Below are positions 1 to 10,922 of a stretch of 64,000 nucleotides of DNA, piece by piece. The stretch's first letter is position 1, and each line of letters opens with the position of its first letter. Position numbers and translations under genes: made by a program. Location: assembly GCA_946406115.1 (NCBI GenBank), contig OX291551.1, forward strand, positions 496,001-560,000, given 5' to 3'. The notes under the pieces are model-generated. The model had not been told where the DNA came from. It made no database searches and saw only the letters and a program-made list of their open reading frames with translations. The stretch is from Apoda limacodes. Lineage: Eukaryota > Arthropoda > Insecta > Lepidoptera > Limacodidae.

Positions 1-508
1 ATACGAGCATAATGCCGGAGATATCTTACCTATTATGAAATAATTATTGTATGTTTGTATGTCACGCAGAAACTGCTAGACAAATATTGATAATTTTTTT
101 ATGTTTAAAAGCTTAATGTTGCTTCGATGCCTTTTTACTCGACTAAAACCAACACCAAAAAGAGGTTTATGTGTTTGACCTGTATGTATTTTTGCATTTA
201 TGTACGTATGCATCCGTAATCTATGTACATATTTCTGTGTCAGCTCGTAACTACTCAATGGCTTAACCGATTTTGGTCAATGAAATGTCATAAGATTTGT
301 GTTGTTGGCGTAAAATATGACAGTAAAAATTCAATATGCGACAGTCAGACACCATTTCGCGCCATATAAAATTATGGAAGTTGACAAAATATGCTGAGTG
401 GAGTATGATTAATAGGTATTTAAATATCATATTTAGCTTTTATGACAATTTAGGATCTAACGATTCAAAGTTCAACTTAATAATCCCCACTTTATTACCT
501 TCTTCAGC
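1..508. other. AT-rich non-coding DNA, probable old repeat
   Basis: No credible gene. On the reverse strand, around 120-290, the wording resembles the leader of a degraded non-autonomous element (an imperfect 'Cgattttggt' phrase near 270 of the kind seen in Lepidopteran Helitrons and LINEs). I cannot assign it to a family. Confidence 0.35.
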
Positions 509-641
509 GAAATGATAAGATTGCAAAATGATAAGATTGCAAAATGATAAGATTGCAAAATGATAAGATTGCAAAATGATAAGATTGCAAAATGATAAGA
601 TTGCAAAATGATAAGATTGCAAAATGATAAGATTGCAAAAT
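509..641. repeat. 16-bp minisatellite (about 8 copies)
   Basis: Unit aaaatgataagattgc repeated almost without change. The 16-bp period is not a multiple of three, yet stop codons are absent from one reverse frame, so a short reading frame crosses it. I read that frame as meaningless. Confidence 0.95.
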
Positions 642-699
642 TTGCCGACTTTTAATCCTAATTGAAAAACATAAGATAAAAAAGTAAATTTAAAAATAA

Positions 700-947
700 A
701 AAAAACCGCCTACGTAAAAATTTACTTTTGAATAAAAACTGAAAAAAAAGTCCAGTTCAAGTTCTAAAGTGGAACATAACGACTTCAACAGTCGGGACTC
801 ATTAAAATCTAGACCGGATCGAACCTTCCCAATCATGGGTACCGACTGTTAAGTCGCTATGTTTCACATTAGAACTGGGATTGGACTTTTATTGTTTTTG
901 TTTTTTAGTTTTTATTCAAAGTTTCCTATTTACGCACTAATGTTTTT
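700..947. repeat. Foldback element: about 95-bp imperfect inverted arms
   Basis: The stretch 700-795 matches the reverse complement of 843-947. Well-matched parts include gtggaacataacgacttcaa against its partner near 849-868 and ttttgaataaaaact against agtttttattcaaa near 907-921. The loop of about 47 bp (796-842) is unpaired. This is the form of a MITE or foldback transposon. No clear target duplication is visible, and similarity falls off toward the outer ends. Confidence 0.7.
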
Positions 948-1319
948 AATACGTGGTAGACACGGTCTATATCTATTTACCAGATTCCCAGAATTTCCCA
1001 GCTTAGATTACCAGAAAAACCTTACTGATATCATAAAAAGTTATACCAGTGTAACCCTCTCCAAATGAGTAATTTAAATTCATTTCATTCTCGTTTTTAT
1101 AAAATCAAAAATAAACGGTCCCAGGATGCCTTTATACTCAAGCACGTAAAAGATGCACCTAGTTCTAAGCGACGGCCTCGGTAGGCAAGTCACAAGGAAA
1201 AAGAATTGAGCATTAAATATTATACATACAGTCATTCAGCTATAAAAATGATTATAATATGTCAGAAAAAAATTCTAAATATACTTGGAATTAAAAGGTA
1301 TCGAGTTGGAAAGATGCAA
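948..1319. other. Non-coding DNA, nothing recognised
   Basis: AT-rich, with short open frames only and no motif, splice pattern or repeat I can support. Confidence 0.5.
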
Positions 1320-1405
1320 AAAAAAGTGAAAGAAAGATTTATTCCAGGAGACCGCAAATCTCAAAAAAGTGAAAGAAAGATTTATTCTAGGAGACCGCAA
1401 ATCTC
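1320..1405. repeat. Two-copy 43-bp tandem duplication
   Basis: Unit aaaaaagtgaaagaaagat... ending gaccgcaaatctc occurs twice with a single difference (cca/cta). It was duplicated recently compared with its surroundings. Confidence 0.9.
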
Positions 1406-1462
1406 ATAAATATTTACAAAGAAAATAGGAATTATCGAATTCATACAGAAATTAAACTGCTC

Positions 1463-1722
1463 AGAGTAGCATTACTGCCGGGGAAGTAGCAGAGTAACAT
1501 TACTGCCGGGGAAGTAGCAGCGTAACATTACTGCCGGGAAATTAGCAGCGTAACATTACCGCCGGGGAAGTAGCAGCGTAAAATTACTGCCGGGAAAGTA
1601 GCAGCGTAACATTACCGCCGGGGAAGTAGCAGCGTAACATTACCGCCGGGGAAGTAGCAGCGTAACATTACTGCCGGGGAAGTAGCAGCGTAACATTACT
1701 GCCGGGGAAGTAGCAGCGTAAC
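1463..1722. repeat. 28-bp minisatellite (about 9 copies)
   Basis: Unit gtaacattactgccgggg + aagtagcagc. Copies differ mainly at a ctgcc/ccgcc site and by single-base changes. The GC-rich unit stands out from the AT-rich surroundings. No coding potential. Confidence 0.95.
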
Positions 1723-2730
1723 ACTTTGTCTAGTCGCCGAATTAAGAATAAATAAATTATATAAAATGTATAATAATCAAGATGAAAGAACAAAAAGTGA
1801 TTTGATGATCCAGTTAAGAGTTCACAAAAAACGAGCGAAAGCATTTTTCAATTACCTACTTGAAAGATGATTTCTCCAAAGTTTTTTTTTTTATATGATT
1901 GTCAAAAGAACATGCCACTGCCTAAGATTCCCGACCAAAGCACTTATTGTGAAAATGTACAAACATGATCTGCCCGAAGGACACCCAATCAGGATCGGGT
2001 AACCTAAAACCTACAAAAAAGTAAAGACGTCAATAAATTGTTGACTACACACTTCGGCGCTAACTGGACATCTTACCCAGTAACGTCTTTTTATTATAAA
2101 TTAATACCTAATACAGTACAAAGCGTAACGAGAAAGATCAAGAGAATGAAAATAATGCATTTGTTACAGTAAAACCCTCAGGTGAAGATCAAGAAAAATT
2201 ACCCGACCTAATGATTTATAATGTTTCCAACTTGACCTAGATTTATAATGTTTGCAATTTGTATTTTGTATAAATATTTTTATTACGGCTGTTTTGATTT
2301 TTATTATCACTACTTACCTTTCTGTTTAAAGCGGATATTATATTCATTTAATATAACCTAGTATAGTATTATAAAATCTGTGATATAACATAAGAATAAT
2401 TTTAAAGTATCAAGATGGTTTCAATTAGTGTAATACCTCAACATTGTCATACCAAAAACAATGTCCAGGATCGTTAGATTCAAAACCTGCAATGTCCGAG
2501 CTTTGGCACCAAAACCAACTAAGTCCATCATGTTTTATTCTTTAATTTTGTTTTAGAGCATTATTATGTCACATAACCTTATCAAAATAAAATTTAAAAG
2601 AATTGTTTTTGACATGAATGAAAAAAGTTATTATTTAAGAATTTTACAAAAATTATCAATAATTTCTCATTCTTTATTTAATTAAAAAAAAAAGTTATTT
2701 AACATTTTAAAGAATTGTACTTGGCAGGTT
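1723..2730. other. AT-rich non-coding stretch
   Basis: About 1 kb with no credible open frame. Runs of A/T and short direct echoes are present (for example tgacctagatttataatg near 2222-2250). Nothing assignable. Confidence 0.5.
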
Positions 2731-3012
2731 TTGAAACTATATACCCCTCACTTTGTTGTTACATCACAAAAAAATATTTCTTTTGCAATTATAAATTTAT
2801 TTGCAGTTGGTAAAGTAACCGCTACCTCTGTCGATGTATTGGGACAACAGATGTGCAACGGCAAAGTTAAGTTTGTCCCACAATACAGTTTACCTTGCAC
2901 GGAACCCTCGCTGCGCGAGTTTGACTCGCCTTGGAATGGTTTTTTTATGGATAGAGCGCCCGAGGAGAGTAAAGTAGATGGTCAAGTAGTTTATAAAACT
3001 GCACATAACTAG
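2731..3012 (+). other. Short open frame over repeat-derived DNA
   Basis: A 93-codon open frame begins at a non-ATG codon. Its middle (about 2899-2935) reads ggaaccctcgctgcgcgag followed by tttgactcgcc, which is the end of a repeat family seen again near 11180, 22745 and 54720. The frame is therefore at least partly repeat sequence, with no domain I recognise. A real small exon at 2800-2890 cannot be excluded but is unsupported. Confidence 0.3.
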
Positions 3013-3020
3013 GTACCTAT

Positions 3021-3346
3021 TGTACGGTCTAACCGTACATCGCGGGCGTCAGCATTTTTCTACACGATGCGTTTCTTATAATTCGGAAACATTTACGTTC
3101 CGAAGCCAGTACATGTTCGAGCATTGTAGCGTGTACTCGCAGCAATTATCAATTTTTATCAATTTAGCATAATCAGCATATTTACAATTTAAGCATTTTT
3201 ATCATTTTAGCAAGTTTTTAGTTAATTCTCATTTTATTAATTTTAATTGTTTTTGTGTGTAATTTTGTTCTTTTAAAATAAATTGTTTTACTTATCAACT
3301 TCTATAATTAAGGCAAAGCAACAGGTGTTAGGTAACAAACTCAACA
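3021..3346 (+). repeat. Probable 5' LTR of BEL/Pao element
   Basis: Starts TGTACGGTCTAACCGTACA, itself a hairpin, and ends ...ctcaACA. It lies directly upstream of a primer-site-like sequence and the gag gene. It contains AATAAA-type polyadenylation wording near 3277. No 3' copy exists in the window, so the borders are inferred only from TG...CA ends and gene order. A hairpin TTCGGAA...TTCCGAA lies near 3080-3102. Confidence 0.55.
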
Positions 3347-3348
3347 TC

Positions 3349-3636
3349 TTTATGCTCCTTCGAGTTTTTAATCTAGCGCGCGGTGTGGTTAAAAGCAGGA
3401 CTAATCGCGTACTAGTGAATCAGTAGCCTTTTACGGACAATAATCAAAGCAGTTCACTTCAGCACAACCATCGAGGTCCTATCAGCGAGCAACGCCCAGC
3501 GGCAGTAAGCAGCAGCAGTAAGCAGCAGCAGTAGAGCAGCAGCAGAGCATCTGAGCGACCACAGCAAGCAAGTGGCAGTAGAAGACACCGAAAAGTAAGA
3601 TCTTTCCATTTTTTATCTTGTTTTTCTGTTATCAAT
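3349..3636 (+). other. Primer-site-like sequence and retroelement leader
   Basis: Immediately after the LTR, tatgctccttcgag resembles the primer binding sites of BEL/Pao elements; a similar word, tagtggttcttcgagcc, follows the other LTR at 30303. The leader then runs about 280 bp and contains a CAG/AGC-rich tract (3497-3550) just before gag. Confidence 0.45.
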
Positions 3637-5087
3637 ATGGAAGAACTTTTGGCTGGACAATGTCAAATTGTGGGAGCAATAAAACAGCAAACGGGTCTGA
3701 TCGAAAAACAGCCGATAGCATTAAAAGACGTTTAGACACCTTAGAATCGTATTGGAACGAGTACCAAACGAATCACCGTCAGTTATGTGAAATCGGGGAT
3801 AGGCGACACACATACTTTACAGAAAAGCATTATGAACAGGCATTCGAAGTTTGTAACCACGCAAAAACAGTAATGCAGAGTTACAGTTCTGATAGGGTTG
3901 AAACAAGACCATCAACTCCAATTTTAAAACCAGCAACTCCTCTGTCAGCACCATCATTTTCTTTTCAGCAGTCACAAGCAGGTAACTCCCATGTTAAAAC
4001 GGATAAAGTAGATAACATGCTCAAAAAACAGTCGAGCAATTTTAGAGCTTTTTAAAAGACGGTGTCTAACATACATTTAGAGGCAGATTTACTCCACACT
4101 TTGCAGTCTAGATGGTCAGCAATCGATGCACTGCACTGGGAGATAGACAGTGAATTAGGCGGATCAGATGAATTATATGAGTCGACATTTTCGAAACATG
4201 AACATACATATCAAAACATTAAAAAAGAAATAAATAAAAAGATATGTTCTGTAACACATCAAGAAAAGTCGACTCCGACACTTGACATTCCTGTATTTTC
4301 TGGCAATTATAATCAATTGGAATCAGTGGGTTCCATTCAAAGACTTATTTTCAGAAACTATACATAACAATCGGTCGATATCTAAACCTCAGAAGATGCA
4401 GTTTCTTAAGAGTAAAGTTAGAGTAGAAGCTGAGCGTTTAATACAGCACTTGCAAATCAGTTCTGATAATTATGATATTTGTTGGGATATACTAAATCAC
4501 AGGTATAATAACAAAAAATTGATATTTTCATCTTAAATATACCTACAGTCAATCAACCGTCAATCGTTCATATTAAGCGTATACATGACTGTACAGCAGA
4601 AAGTCTTAATGCTATAAAAAATTTAGGTATTGATATTAGCAGTTGGGATCCGCTAGTTGTGCATATGTTGTCTCAAAAATTAGATTCTGACACATACAAT
4701 GAATATGTGCAGTTTTTAAAACAACCGAGAGAACTGCCAAATTAAAGGATTTTATGGAGATTCTCGAAAATAAATTTACTTCCATCGAAACGTCTCGTAA
4801 AAAACAAGACTATAATGATCATTTTAAAAACAGATAGTTAGATACATTCTAACTATAATCAATATCAAAAAATTTCATATCAAAACCCTAAACAATTAAG
4901 GCAATCTTTCTCTAGTAATGGCATGGAAACTGATATTTTGCAATCTTTAAACAATAATCGTAAATTGGGACAGATATCGCAACGAGCAAATAACATGAGC
5001 AAAACAGCTATTTCAAATAACAAAACCTTGCATCCTACAAAATATAAATGCCCACTGTGCAATAATGATCACGGAGTATTTTTCTGC
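3637..5087 (+). pseudogene. BEL/Pao gag remnant (DUF1759-type, zinc knuckle)
   Basis: This encodes the structural protein of an LTR retroelement that would package its RNA in cytoplasmic particles. The natural start is the ATG at 3637. The frame shifts near 3705, where a coiled-coil-like stretch (SIKRRLDTLESYWNEYQ, about 3718-3768) follows. A second segment from 4062 contains the 'PVFSGNY' entry to DUF1759, which continues in another frame from about 4330 (FKDLFSETIHNN, then KMQFLKSKV). The 3' end has a retroviral-type zinc knuckle, CPLCNNDHGVFFC (C-x2-C-x3-H-x4-C) at 5049-5087. A stop near 4057 and at least three frame breaks make it non-functional. The family is clear; whether it is one gag or a gag-pro fusion is not. 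Confidence 0.85.
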
Positions 5088-5329
5088 TCACAATTTTTAA
5101 GCATGTCGCCATCAACAAAACGTAAAACTGCTGAAAGATTGAATCTAATTGTTTGTATGACCATAATGGAAAAATATGCATATCTAATAAAAGATGCAGA
5201 GAATGCTATGGATTTCACAACACAATCATTATCCAACACACGGCCCATCGTCGACAGCAAAATTATCGAGGTCAGAAACCAATCAGCAAAACGTCAACAA
5301 TAACTCACACGTGTCTCAACAGAGATTAA

Positions 5330-5695
5330 AGTACGTGCTGGTGACGACACTTAAAAACCATGCGCTGTATTGTAGATCAAGGGTCACAGGTATCTCTTAT
5401 CTCAGAGAGGGCTGCTCAACTCTTAGCACTTCCTAGAAGAAGCTGCAAAGGTTCTATATCAGGAGTAGGAACCAAAGAAAGTAGCTGCAAGGGACTTGTC
5501 AATATAACATGTAAGTCTATTAATGACAGTTTCACATTTAGCACCGACGCTTTTATAATGCAGAATCTTATCAAAATTCTACCTAATCAAACTTTCACCA
5601 AACCAAATTGGTCATATTTGGGGATAATTAATTTAGCAGACCCGAATTTCAATATCAGCCGACCTGTTGATATTTTGTTAGGTGCAGATGTTTAG
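5330..5695 (+). pseudogene. BEL/Pao aspartic protease segment
   Basis: Retropepsin-like part of the polyprotein, which would cleave Gag and Pol. The active-site wording is IVDQGSQVSLISERAAQLL at about 5369-5425, where the usual D-S-G is read as D-Q-G, which is common in BEL/Pao. A distal 'DILLGADV' at the end (about 5672-5695) matches the family's hydrophobic-GAD strand. The frame ends at a stop at 5693-5695, while BEL/Pao elements normally read on into RT. It follows the zinc knuckle by about 240 bp, the expected order. Confidence 0.8.
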
Positions 5696-5707
5696 TCTCA
5701 GATTATT

Positions 5708-7042
5708 TTGGAGGGCATCTGTAGAGGAGATTTATCGCCTATAGCTCAAAAAACTCACCTGGGGTGGATACTATGCGGAAGTACGAACACTTTTCAATGC
5801 AATATAGTCCTTAACAACATTGACCAAATTCAAAAATTTTCGCAAATTGAAGATATTTCAGAGGAATCAGATTTATCAGTAGAAGACCAGTATTGCGTAG
5901 ATTTTTACAAAAAAACGACGACCCGAGACAAAAAGGGCAGGTATCAAGTATCGATTCCATTTAAACCTGATTTATCAGAAAAATTAGGAAAAACCAAATC
6001 ATTGGCTATTGCGCAATTTCGGCAGCTGGAACGAAAACTTTAAAAAAATCAAGATATCTCAAGAGATTACAATTTTTTTATAGATGAATACCTAAGTCTG
6101 GGACACATGAAACCAGCTACAAGTAATATGAAACCTGAGTTGTATTTACCGCACCATTGTGTTCGGCGTGAAGACTCTACGACTACGTCCTTAAGAGTTG
6201 TGTTTAACGCGTCAGCTAAATCGTCTACCGGGTTCAGTCTAAATGATCTCATGTACTCTGGGCCAAATTTACAGCAAGATTTACAACCATTAATATTAAA
6301 ATGGAGACAATTTGAGTATGCATTTACTGCTGATATAGAAAAGATGTTTAGGCAAATCCTTACTGATGAAAAGGATCAAAAATTTCAAAAGATCATATGG
6401 CGTGATATTCCTGACTCAGCATATCAAGAATTTCAATTATGTACTACAACTTACGGAATGAAGTGTTCGCCATTTTTAGCAATGATGACCTTAAAACAAG
6501 ATGAAAAACATAATTACAACAGTGAAGCAGTAAAGGTTCTCGAGGAATCATTCTACATGGATGATCTGCTTCATGGAGCTCATTCTTTATCGTCAGCAAA
6601 GAAATTACAGCAGGATTTAATATGTTTATTAAAATCAGGAGGTTTTAACTTAAGAAAATGGAACTCTAATTCACCAAATTTATTACAAAACGGGGAAAAT
6701 AATCAATGCAGTGGAGACAATTTTAAATTTAAACAGCTTGATTCTACAAAAACTCTGGGTTTACGTTGGAATCCACAAGAAGACAACTTTAATTTTCAGT
6801 CCAAAATCGAGCTATCATCTTCAAAAGAAACAAAACACAGTCTCTTGTCAGATATATCAAAATTATTTGATCCTTTAGGCTGGTTGGCCGCAGTAACTAC
6901 TAAATTGAAAATTTTATTCCAAACAGTTTGGCTATCTAAAATTGACTGGGATGATGAATTGACAGAAGAAATCAAAGAAGAATGGAAACACATCAAATCA
7001 GACTTAAAAACATCAGCGAATTACACCTGGAAAGATGGCTAG
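5708..7042 (+). pseudogene. BEL/Pao reverse transcriptase
   Basis: RNA-dependent DNA polymerase that would copy the element's RNA. Segment 5708-6043 is the linker (LSPIAQKTHLGWILCG) ahead of RT. After a break at about 6043-6107, one open frame of 311 codons carries the palm and fingers: LYLPHHCVRRED, LRVVFNASAKSSTGFSLND, then FTADIEKMFRQI with the first catalytic Asp, and the YMDD box at 6554-6565 followed by LLHG, a BEL/Pao signature. The thumb and connection (ISKLFDPLGWLAA) lie near 6855-6895. The longest intact piece is therefore RT, with active-site residues preserved, while its neighbours are broken. Confidence 0.92.
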
Positions 7043-7497
7043 GGACAAAAGAAGGAAGCCACTTAGAGCTTCACGGTTTCTGTGACGCTTCGACAAAAGC
7101 ATACCATTGTGTAATTTATTGCAAAACATCAGTAGGAGAGCAGTCGAAAGCGGTATTAGTGGTAGCAAAAACACGACTAGTACCCGCTAGCAAAAAAGTG
7201 ACGCTGCCCAGCCTGGAGCTGTGTGGAGCTCACTTATTATCAAAATTAATTAACAAGATAAAACAATGTTTTAGCCACTACACAATTAAATTATATGGTT
7301 GGAGCGACTCTACAGCAGCTTTGGGTTGGATACAGGGAGATCCAGCGAGATGGAAACCTTTTGTAGCGAACAGAGTCAGTCAGATTACTTCTGTTATGAC
7401 TGCAGATTGCTGTCAGTACTTGAAATCAGAAGACAACCCTGCAGATAGTGCGACGAGAGGCCTTACAAGCACTCAACTAAAGGCACATACTTTGTAG
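6982..7497 (+). pseudogene. BEL/Pao RNase H segment
   Basis: This domain would degrade the RNA strand during reverse transcription. It overlaps the end of the RT frame by about 60 bp in a different phase, so a small indel lies between 6982 and 7042. Motifs in order: LELHGFCDASTKAYHCVIY (first Asp, about 7063-7119), SLELCGAHLL (Glu, about 7210-7239), WSDSTAALGWI (Asp, about 7300-7332) and EDNPADSATRGL (final Asp, about 7429-7464). All four acidic positions are present. It ends at a stop at 7495-7497, where the integrase would normally continue in the same reading frame. Confidence 0.88.
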
Positions 7498-7515
7498 TGG
7501 AACGGACCAGCTTGG

Positions 7516-8530
7516 TTGTCAACCTTCAAGGACGAAGCAAAAGAACGTCCTTTGTTTTTCCAAACAAATCAAGAATTGAAGCAAATAAAACAAACTTGTG
7601 TAGTTAATCAAAACGGTGGCGACAGCATAATCAACTTGTTATTATGTAAAAATAGCACATTTACAAGAGTAGTTAGAATATTAACATGGATCATCAGATT
7701 TATTTCACAGAAAAATAAACAACAACCATCTTATCTTACGATAAAAGAACTTAAATGCGCCAAAAACAAAATTTTCAGTATGTTCAGCGCACTGAATTTG
7801 CAGACGACATAACGGATTTACTAAATAAACAACAAATCAGTTCAAAAAGCAAAATATTGAATTTAAATCCATTTTTAGACGAAGTAGGCGTTTTGAGAGT
7901 TGGCGGGCGATTGAAAAACGCATTTATTAGGATGAACATGAAGCATCCTATTATTTAACCGCATAGTGGCAATTTGACCAAGTTAATTATAGACCACGCC
8001 CACAAACTTACATATCATGGTGGACCACGGGTAACGTCAGCATTTATTAGACAGTGTCCGTTGACAGAAGACGTCGAAGATATTGACTTTTTAACGCCAG
8101 CATATTTTTTGACAGGAAGAGCAGAATTATCTGTCATAGAAACACCACTTGATGCCAGGACAAGATGGCAACTTATTAACAAGATATTCAAAGATATCTG
8201 GAAAAGGTTCAAAACCGAATATTTAAGCCAATTAAACACAAGAAGTAAATGGCTAACAGCAAAAATTGACATTGAAATAGGAGATTTGGTTACTATTCAA
8301 GATGACAACCTGCCCGCGAGCAAGTGTGCTATAGGAAGAGTCACAGATGTTCATCCTAGAAAAGATAGTTACGTCAGAGAAGTCACCTTAAAAACAAAAA
8401 CAGGATACATTAAACTACCTGTTACAAAACTATCGATCTTACCTTTAGATCCAACCAGCAGCAGCGAAAACTTAAAAGAAAAGATACCGCAAACCCCTTC
8501 CCGTAATCAATCAAATTCCAAACAACCAAA
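7516..8530 (+). pseudogene. BEL/Pao integrase remnant lacking catalytic core
   Basis: Integrase would join the element's DNA to the chromosome. The N-terminal zinc-binding part is visible across 7862-8055 (VLRVGGRL, then HAHKLTYHGGPRVTSAFI), broken by a stop near 7957. At about 8056 the text jumps to LTPAYFLTGRAELSVIETP, which in complete BEL elements lies after the D,D-35-E core, so the core (around 200 residues) is missing. The C-terminal DNA-binding part (WQLINKIFKDIWKRF, then GDLVTIQDDN and GRVTDVHP) is open and well kept to about 8450. The catalytic domain is absent, so the element cannot supply its own integration activity. Confidence 0.88.
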
Positions 8531-9628
8531 ACCTAGTTTTCTCGCTTTAGCAATTTCATGGATATTTTTCTTATCCATCTTATCAACTACTCACGCCTCA
8601 TACAATATTTCATTATTACCTGATAATCAATCCCTATACTTTGACTCCCTTGCGAACATGAAATTAATTCGAGATGTTTGGAAATTAATAGTGTACTACT
8701 GTGTTGTACTGTGTATATGCAACCTTATTGGGAAGGATCGAAAACCATAAGAGGTCAATCACACTGTGACGCATTGTTACTACAATTACATCATAGTTAC
8801 AATGAGCTCGAGTACTTTAATCGTATCATGCTGGTCGGTCAGCAAAATACACGGACGCGACGGTGGCGCCGTGGGCTTATCAACGGTGTCGGATATCTCG
8901 CACATGACCTCTTCGGAGTATCGGACGATCAAGTCGCCGAACAATACAGGAAGGACATTTCTCTTGTGAGAGATAACGAGAAGCATTTAGCACTTTTATT
9001 TCAGAACCAGACATCAATAGTCGAAGCTGAATATAATTTAATAAAACGAACCGAATTGTCAGTAAATCAGCAGCATAAATTAATAACTCAACATTTAAAT
9101 TCACTAGAAAAATCAACAAACTTACTAAAATCAAAAATTGAACAAACTTATACCATAAATGATTTCACGGCATGTGCTGTAATTGTAAACAACATATTTA
9201 TAAACTTAAAAAGTATTCAGGACACGTTGATGGATACGGTAACTAATATAAATTATGGGAGATTCAATATTCATCTTTTGAACCCAGAGCAATTACGAGA
9301 TGAACTAAACATAATTTCTGGTCAGTTATCGAAAGATTTATCGTTACCTTTAGATAATATACAGACCGATTTAAGAAAAATTTACAGTTTATTAAAAGTC
9401 AGAGTAAGGTTAACAGCTGATTATTTTATATTTGAAATAAAGATCCCACTTGTCAGTCGAGATTCATATGAGCTATACAGAATTATCCCTGTTCCACAAC
9501 AAGCAGAACACAGTACTGTCATAATACAAACAATTACAGAATATATTGCGATTAACTTAAAAAAGGACACATTTTTACCTGTGACTCAATTTCATATGCA
9601 AAAATGTATATATTATGATGCATCTTAA
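8522..9628 (+). pseudogene. F-like envelope gene remnant of BEL/Pao element
   Basis: This resembles the membrane fusion glycoprotein of errantiviruses and related insect elements, itself akin to baculovirus F. The start lies in the pol frame: a hydrophobic signal-peptide-like run (FLALAISWIFFLSILSTTHA, about 8539-8598). That frame ends in a stop at 8748-8750, and the envelope continues in another frame from about 8715, so a frameshift separates signal and body. At 8858-8872 a basic RRWRR, fitting a furin-type site, precedes GLINGVGYLAHDLFGV, which has the character of a fusion peptide. A long alpha-helical region follows (about 8920-9150). The frame stops at 9626-9628 without a transmembrane anchor; complete relatives are substantially longer. 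Truncated and frameshifted. Confidence 0.75.
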
Positions 9629-9704
9629 AAAGCTGTGAACTTAAGCGATACTAGCGACAGACACCGGGTTAGAAATTTGTTGCACTGTAACTTAGGTAGA
9701 CAAA

Positions 9705-10515
9705 AATACTCATAGGAAGGTAAGAAGTACCGCATAAACAAAATAATATTGATACTTATAGGAAGGTTGGAAGTCATACATAAGCAAATTAATATTGATA
9801 CTCATAGGCAGGTTGGAAATCACGGTAAAAAAATAATATTGATACTTATAGGAAGGTTGGAAGTCACACTTAAACAAATTAATATTGATACTCATAGGGA
9901 AGTTGGAAGTCACACATAAACAAATAATATTGATACTCATAGGAAGGTTTGAAGTCACACATAAACAAATTAATATTGATACTCATAGGGAAGTTGGAAG
10001 TCACACATAAACAAATAATATTGATACTCATAGGAATTTTGAAGTCACACATAAACAAATTAATATTGATACTCATAGGGAAGTTGGAAGTCACCCATAA
10101 ACAAATAATATTGATACTCATAGGAAGGTTTGAAGTCACACATAAACAAATTAATATTGATACTCATAGGGAAGTTGGAAGTCACCCATAAACAAATAAT
10201 ATTGATACTCATAGGAAGGTTTGAAGTCACACATAAACAAATTAATATTGATACTCATAGGGAAGTTGGAAGTCACCCATAAACAAATAATATTGATACT
10301 CATAGGAAGGTTTGAAGTCACACATAAACAAAATAATATAAATACTTATAGGAAGTTTGGAAGTCACACATAAACAAATTAATATTGATACTCATAGGAA
10401 GGTTGGAAGTCACACATAAACAAATAATATTGATACTCATAGGAAGGTTGAAAGTCACACATAAACAAATAATATTGATACTCATAGGAAGGTTGAAGCC
10501 ACACATAAACAGAAT
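9705..10515. repeat. 45/46-bp satellite with alternating (dimeric) units
   Basis: About 18 copies of a unit built on aaataatattgatactcata + ggaaggtttgaagtcacacataaac. From roughly 9875 to 10330 two variants alternate strictly: a 46-bp form (aaattaat, gggaagttgg) and a 45-bp form (aaataat, ggaaggtttg), giving a 91-bp higher-order unit. Outer copies are more diverged. Open frames on both strands inside it are artefacts of the repeat. Confidence 0.95.
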
Positions 10516-10618
10516 AAATAAGATAATATCAACTACTACTTTCTTTTATCCGTATGAACTGAAACCACTTAACTAATTAAATATTTTAACTCACACGTCC
10601 CAGTTACATATAAATAAT

Positions 10619-10653
10619 ATTCATATAATATATATACTGACATATATTATATG
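10619..10653. other. AT hairpin
   Basis: tcatataatatat pairs perfectly with atatattatatga across a short spacer. It could be a simple-sequence accident in AT-rich DNA. Confidence 0.6.
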
Positions 10654-10749
10654 AAAATCTTTTATATATTCATAACAATATTATTTGTATTGTTTTTTTG
10701 TGATGTGCAAGTATTATTGGTATGTAGTTAACTAAATGCATTTTTAAAG

Positions 10750-10922
10750 TGTAGGTTTGTCTATTGAGTTTCTTGCCGGATTTTCTCGGTAGAAATCTAC
10801 ACTGTGAATTGAGGCAGACAGGGTGGTTTTCAAAGAATAATATTTAAATACTTTGACGATTTAAAAGTCTTTGTAAGCACCTTATTTGATAAAAAAATTG
10901 ACTTTGTATTTCTCTAACGAAG
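10750..10922 (+). mobile_element. LINE 3' tail (TTGACTTTG-type end)
   Basis: Reads gagtttcttgccggatttt...ctcggtagaaatc ... tttgacgatttaaaag ... ttgactttgtattt. The same phrases occur in reverse at 17660-17835 and 29265-29335. This is the 3' untranslated end of a non-LTR element common in Lepidoptera; no coding part is attached here. Confidence 0.7.

Noticed and set aside
5069..5260. Reverse-strand frames across gag and env
   Set aside because: Shadows of the plus-strand BEL/Pao genes.
9710..10576. Several 60-86-codon frames on both strands with repeated residues
   Set aside because: Produced by the 45/46-bp satellite; the unit has no independent coding evidence.
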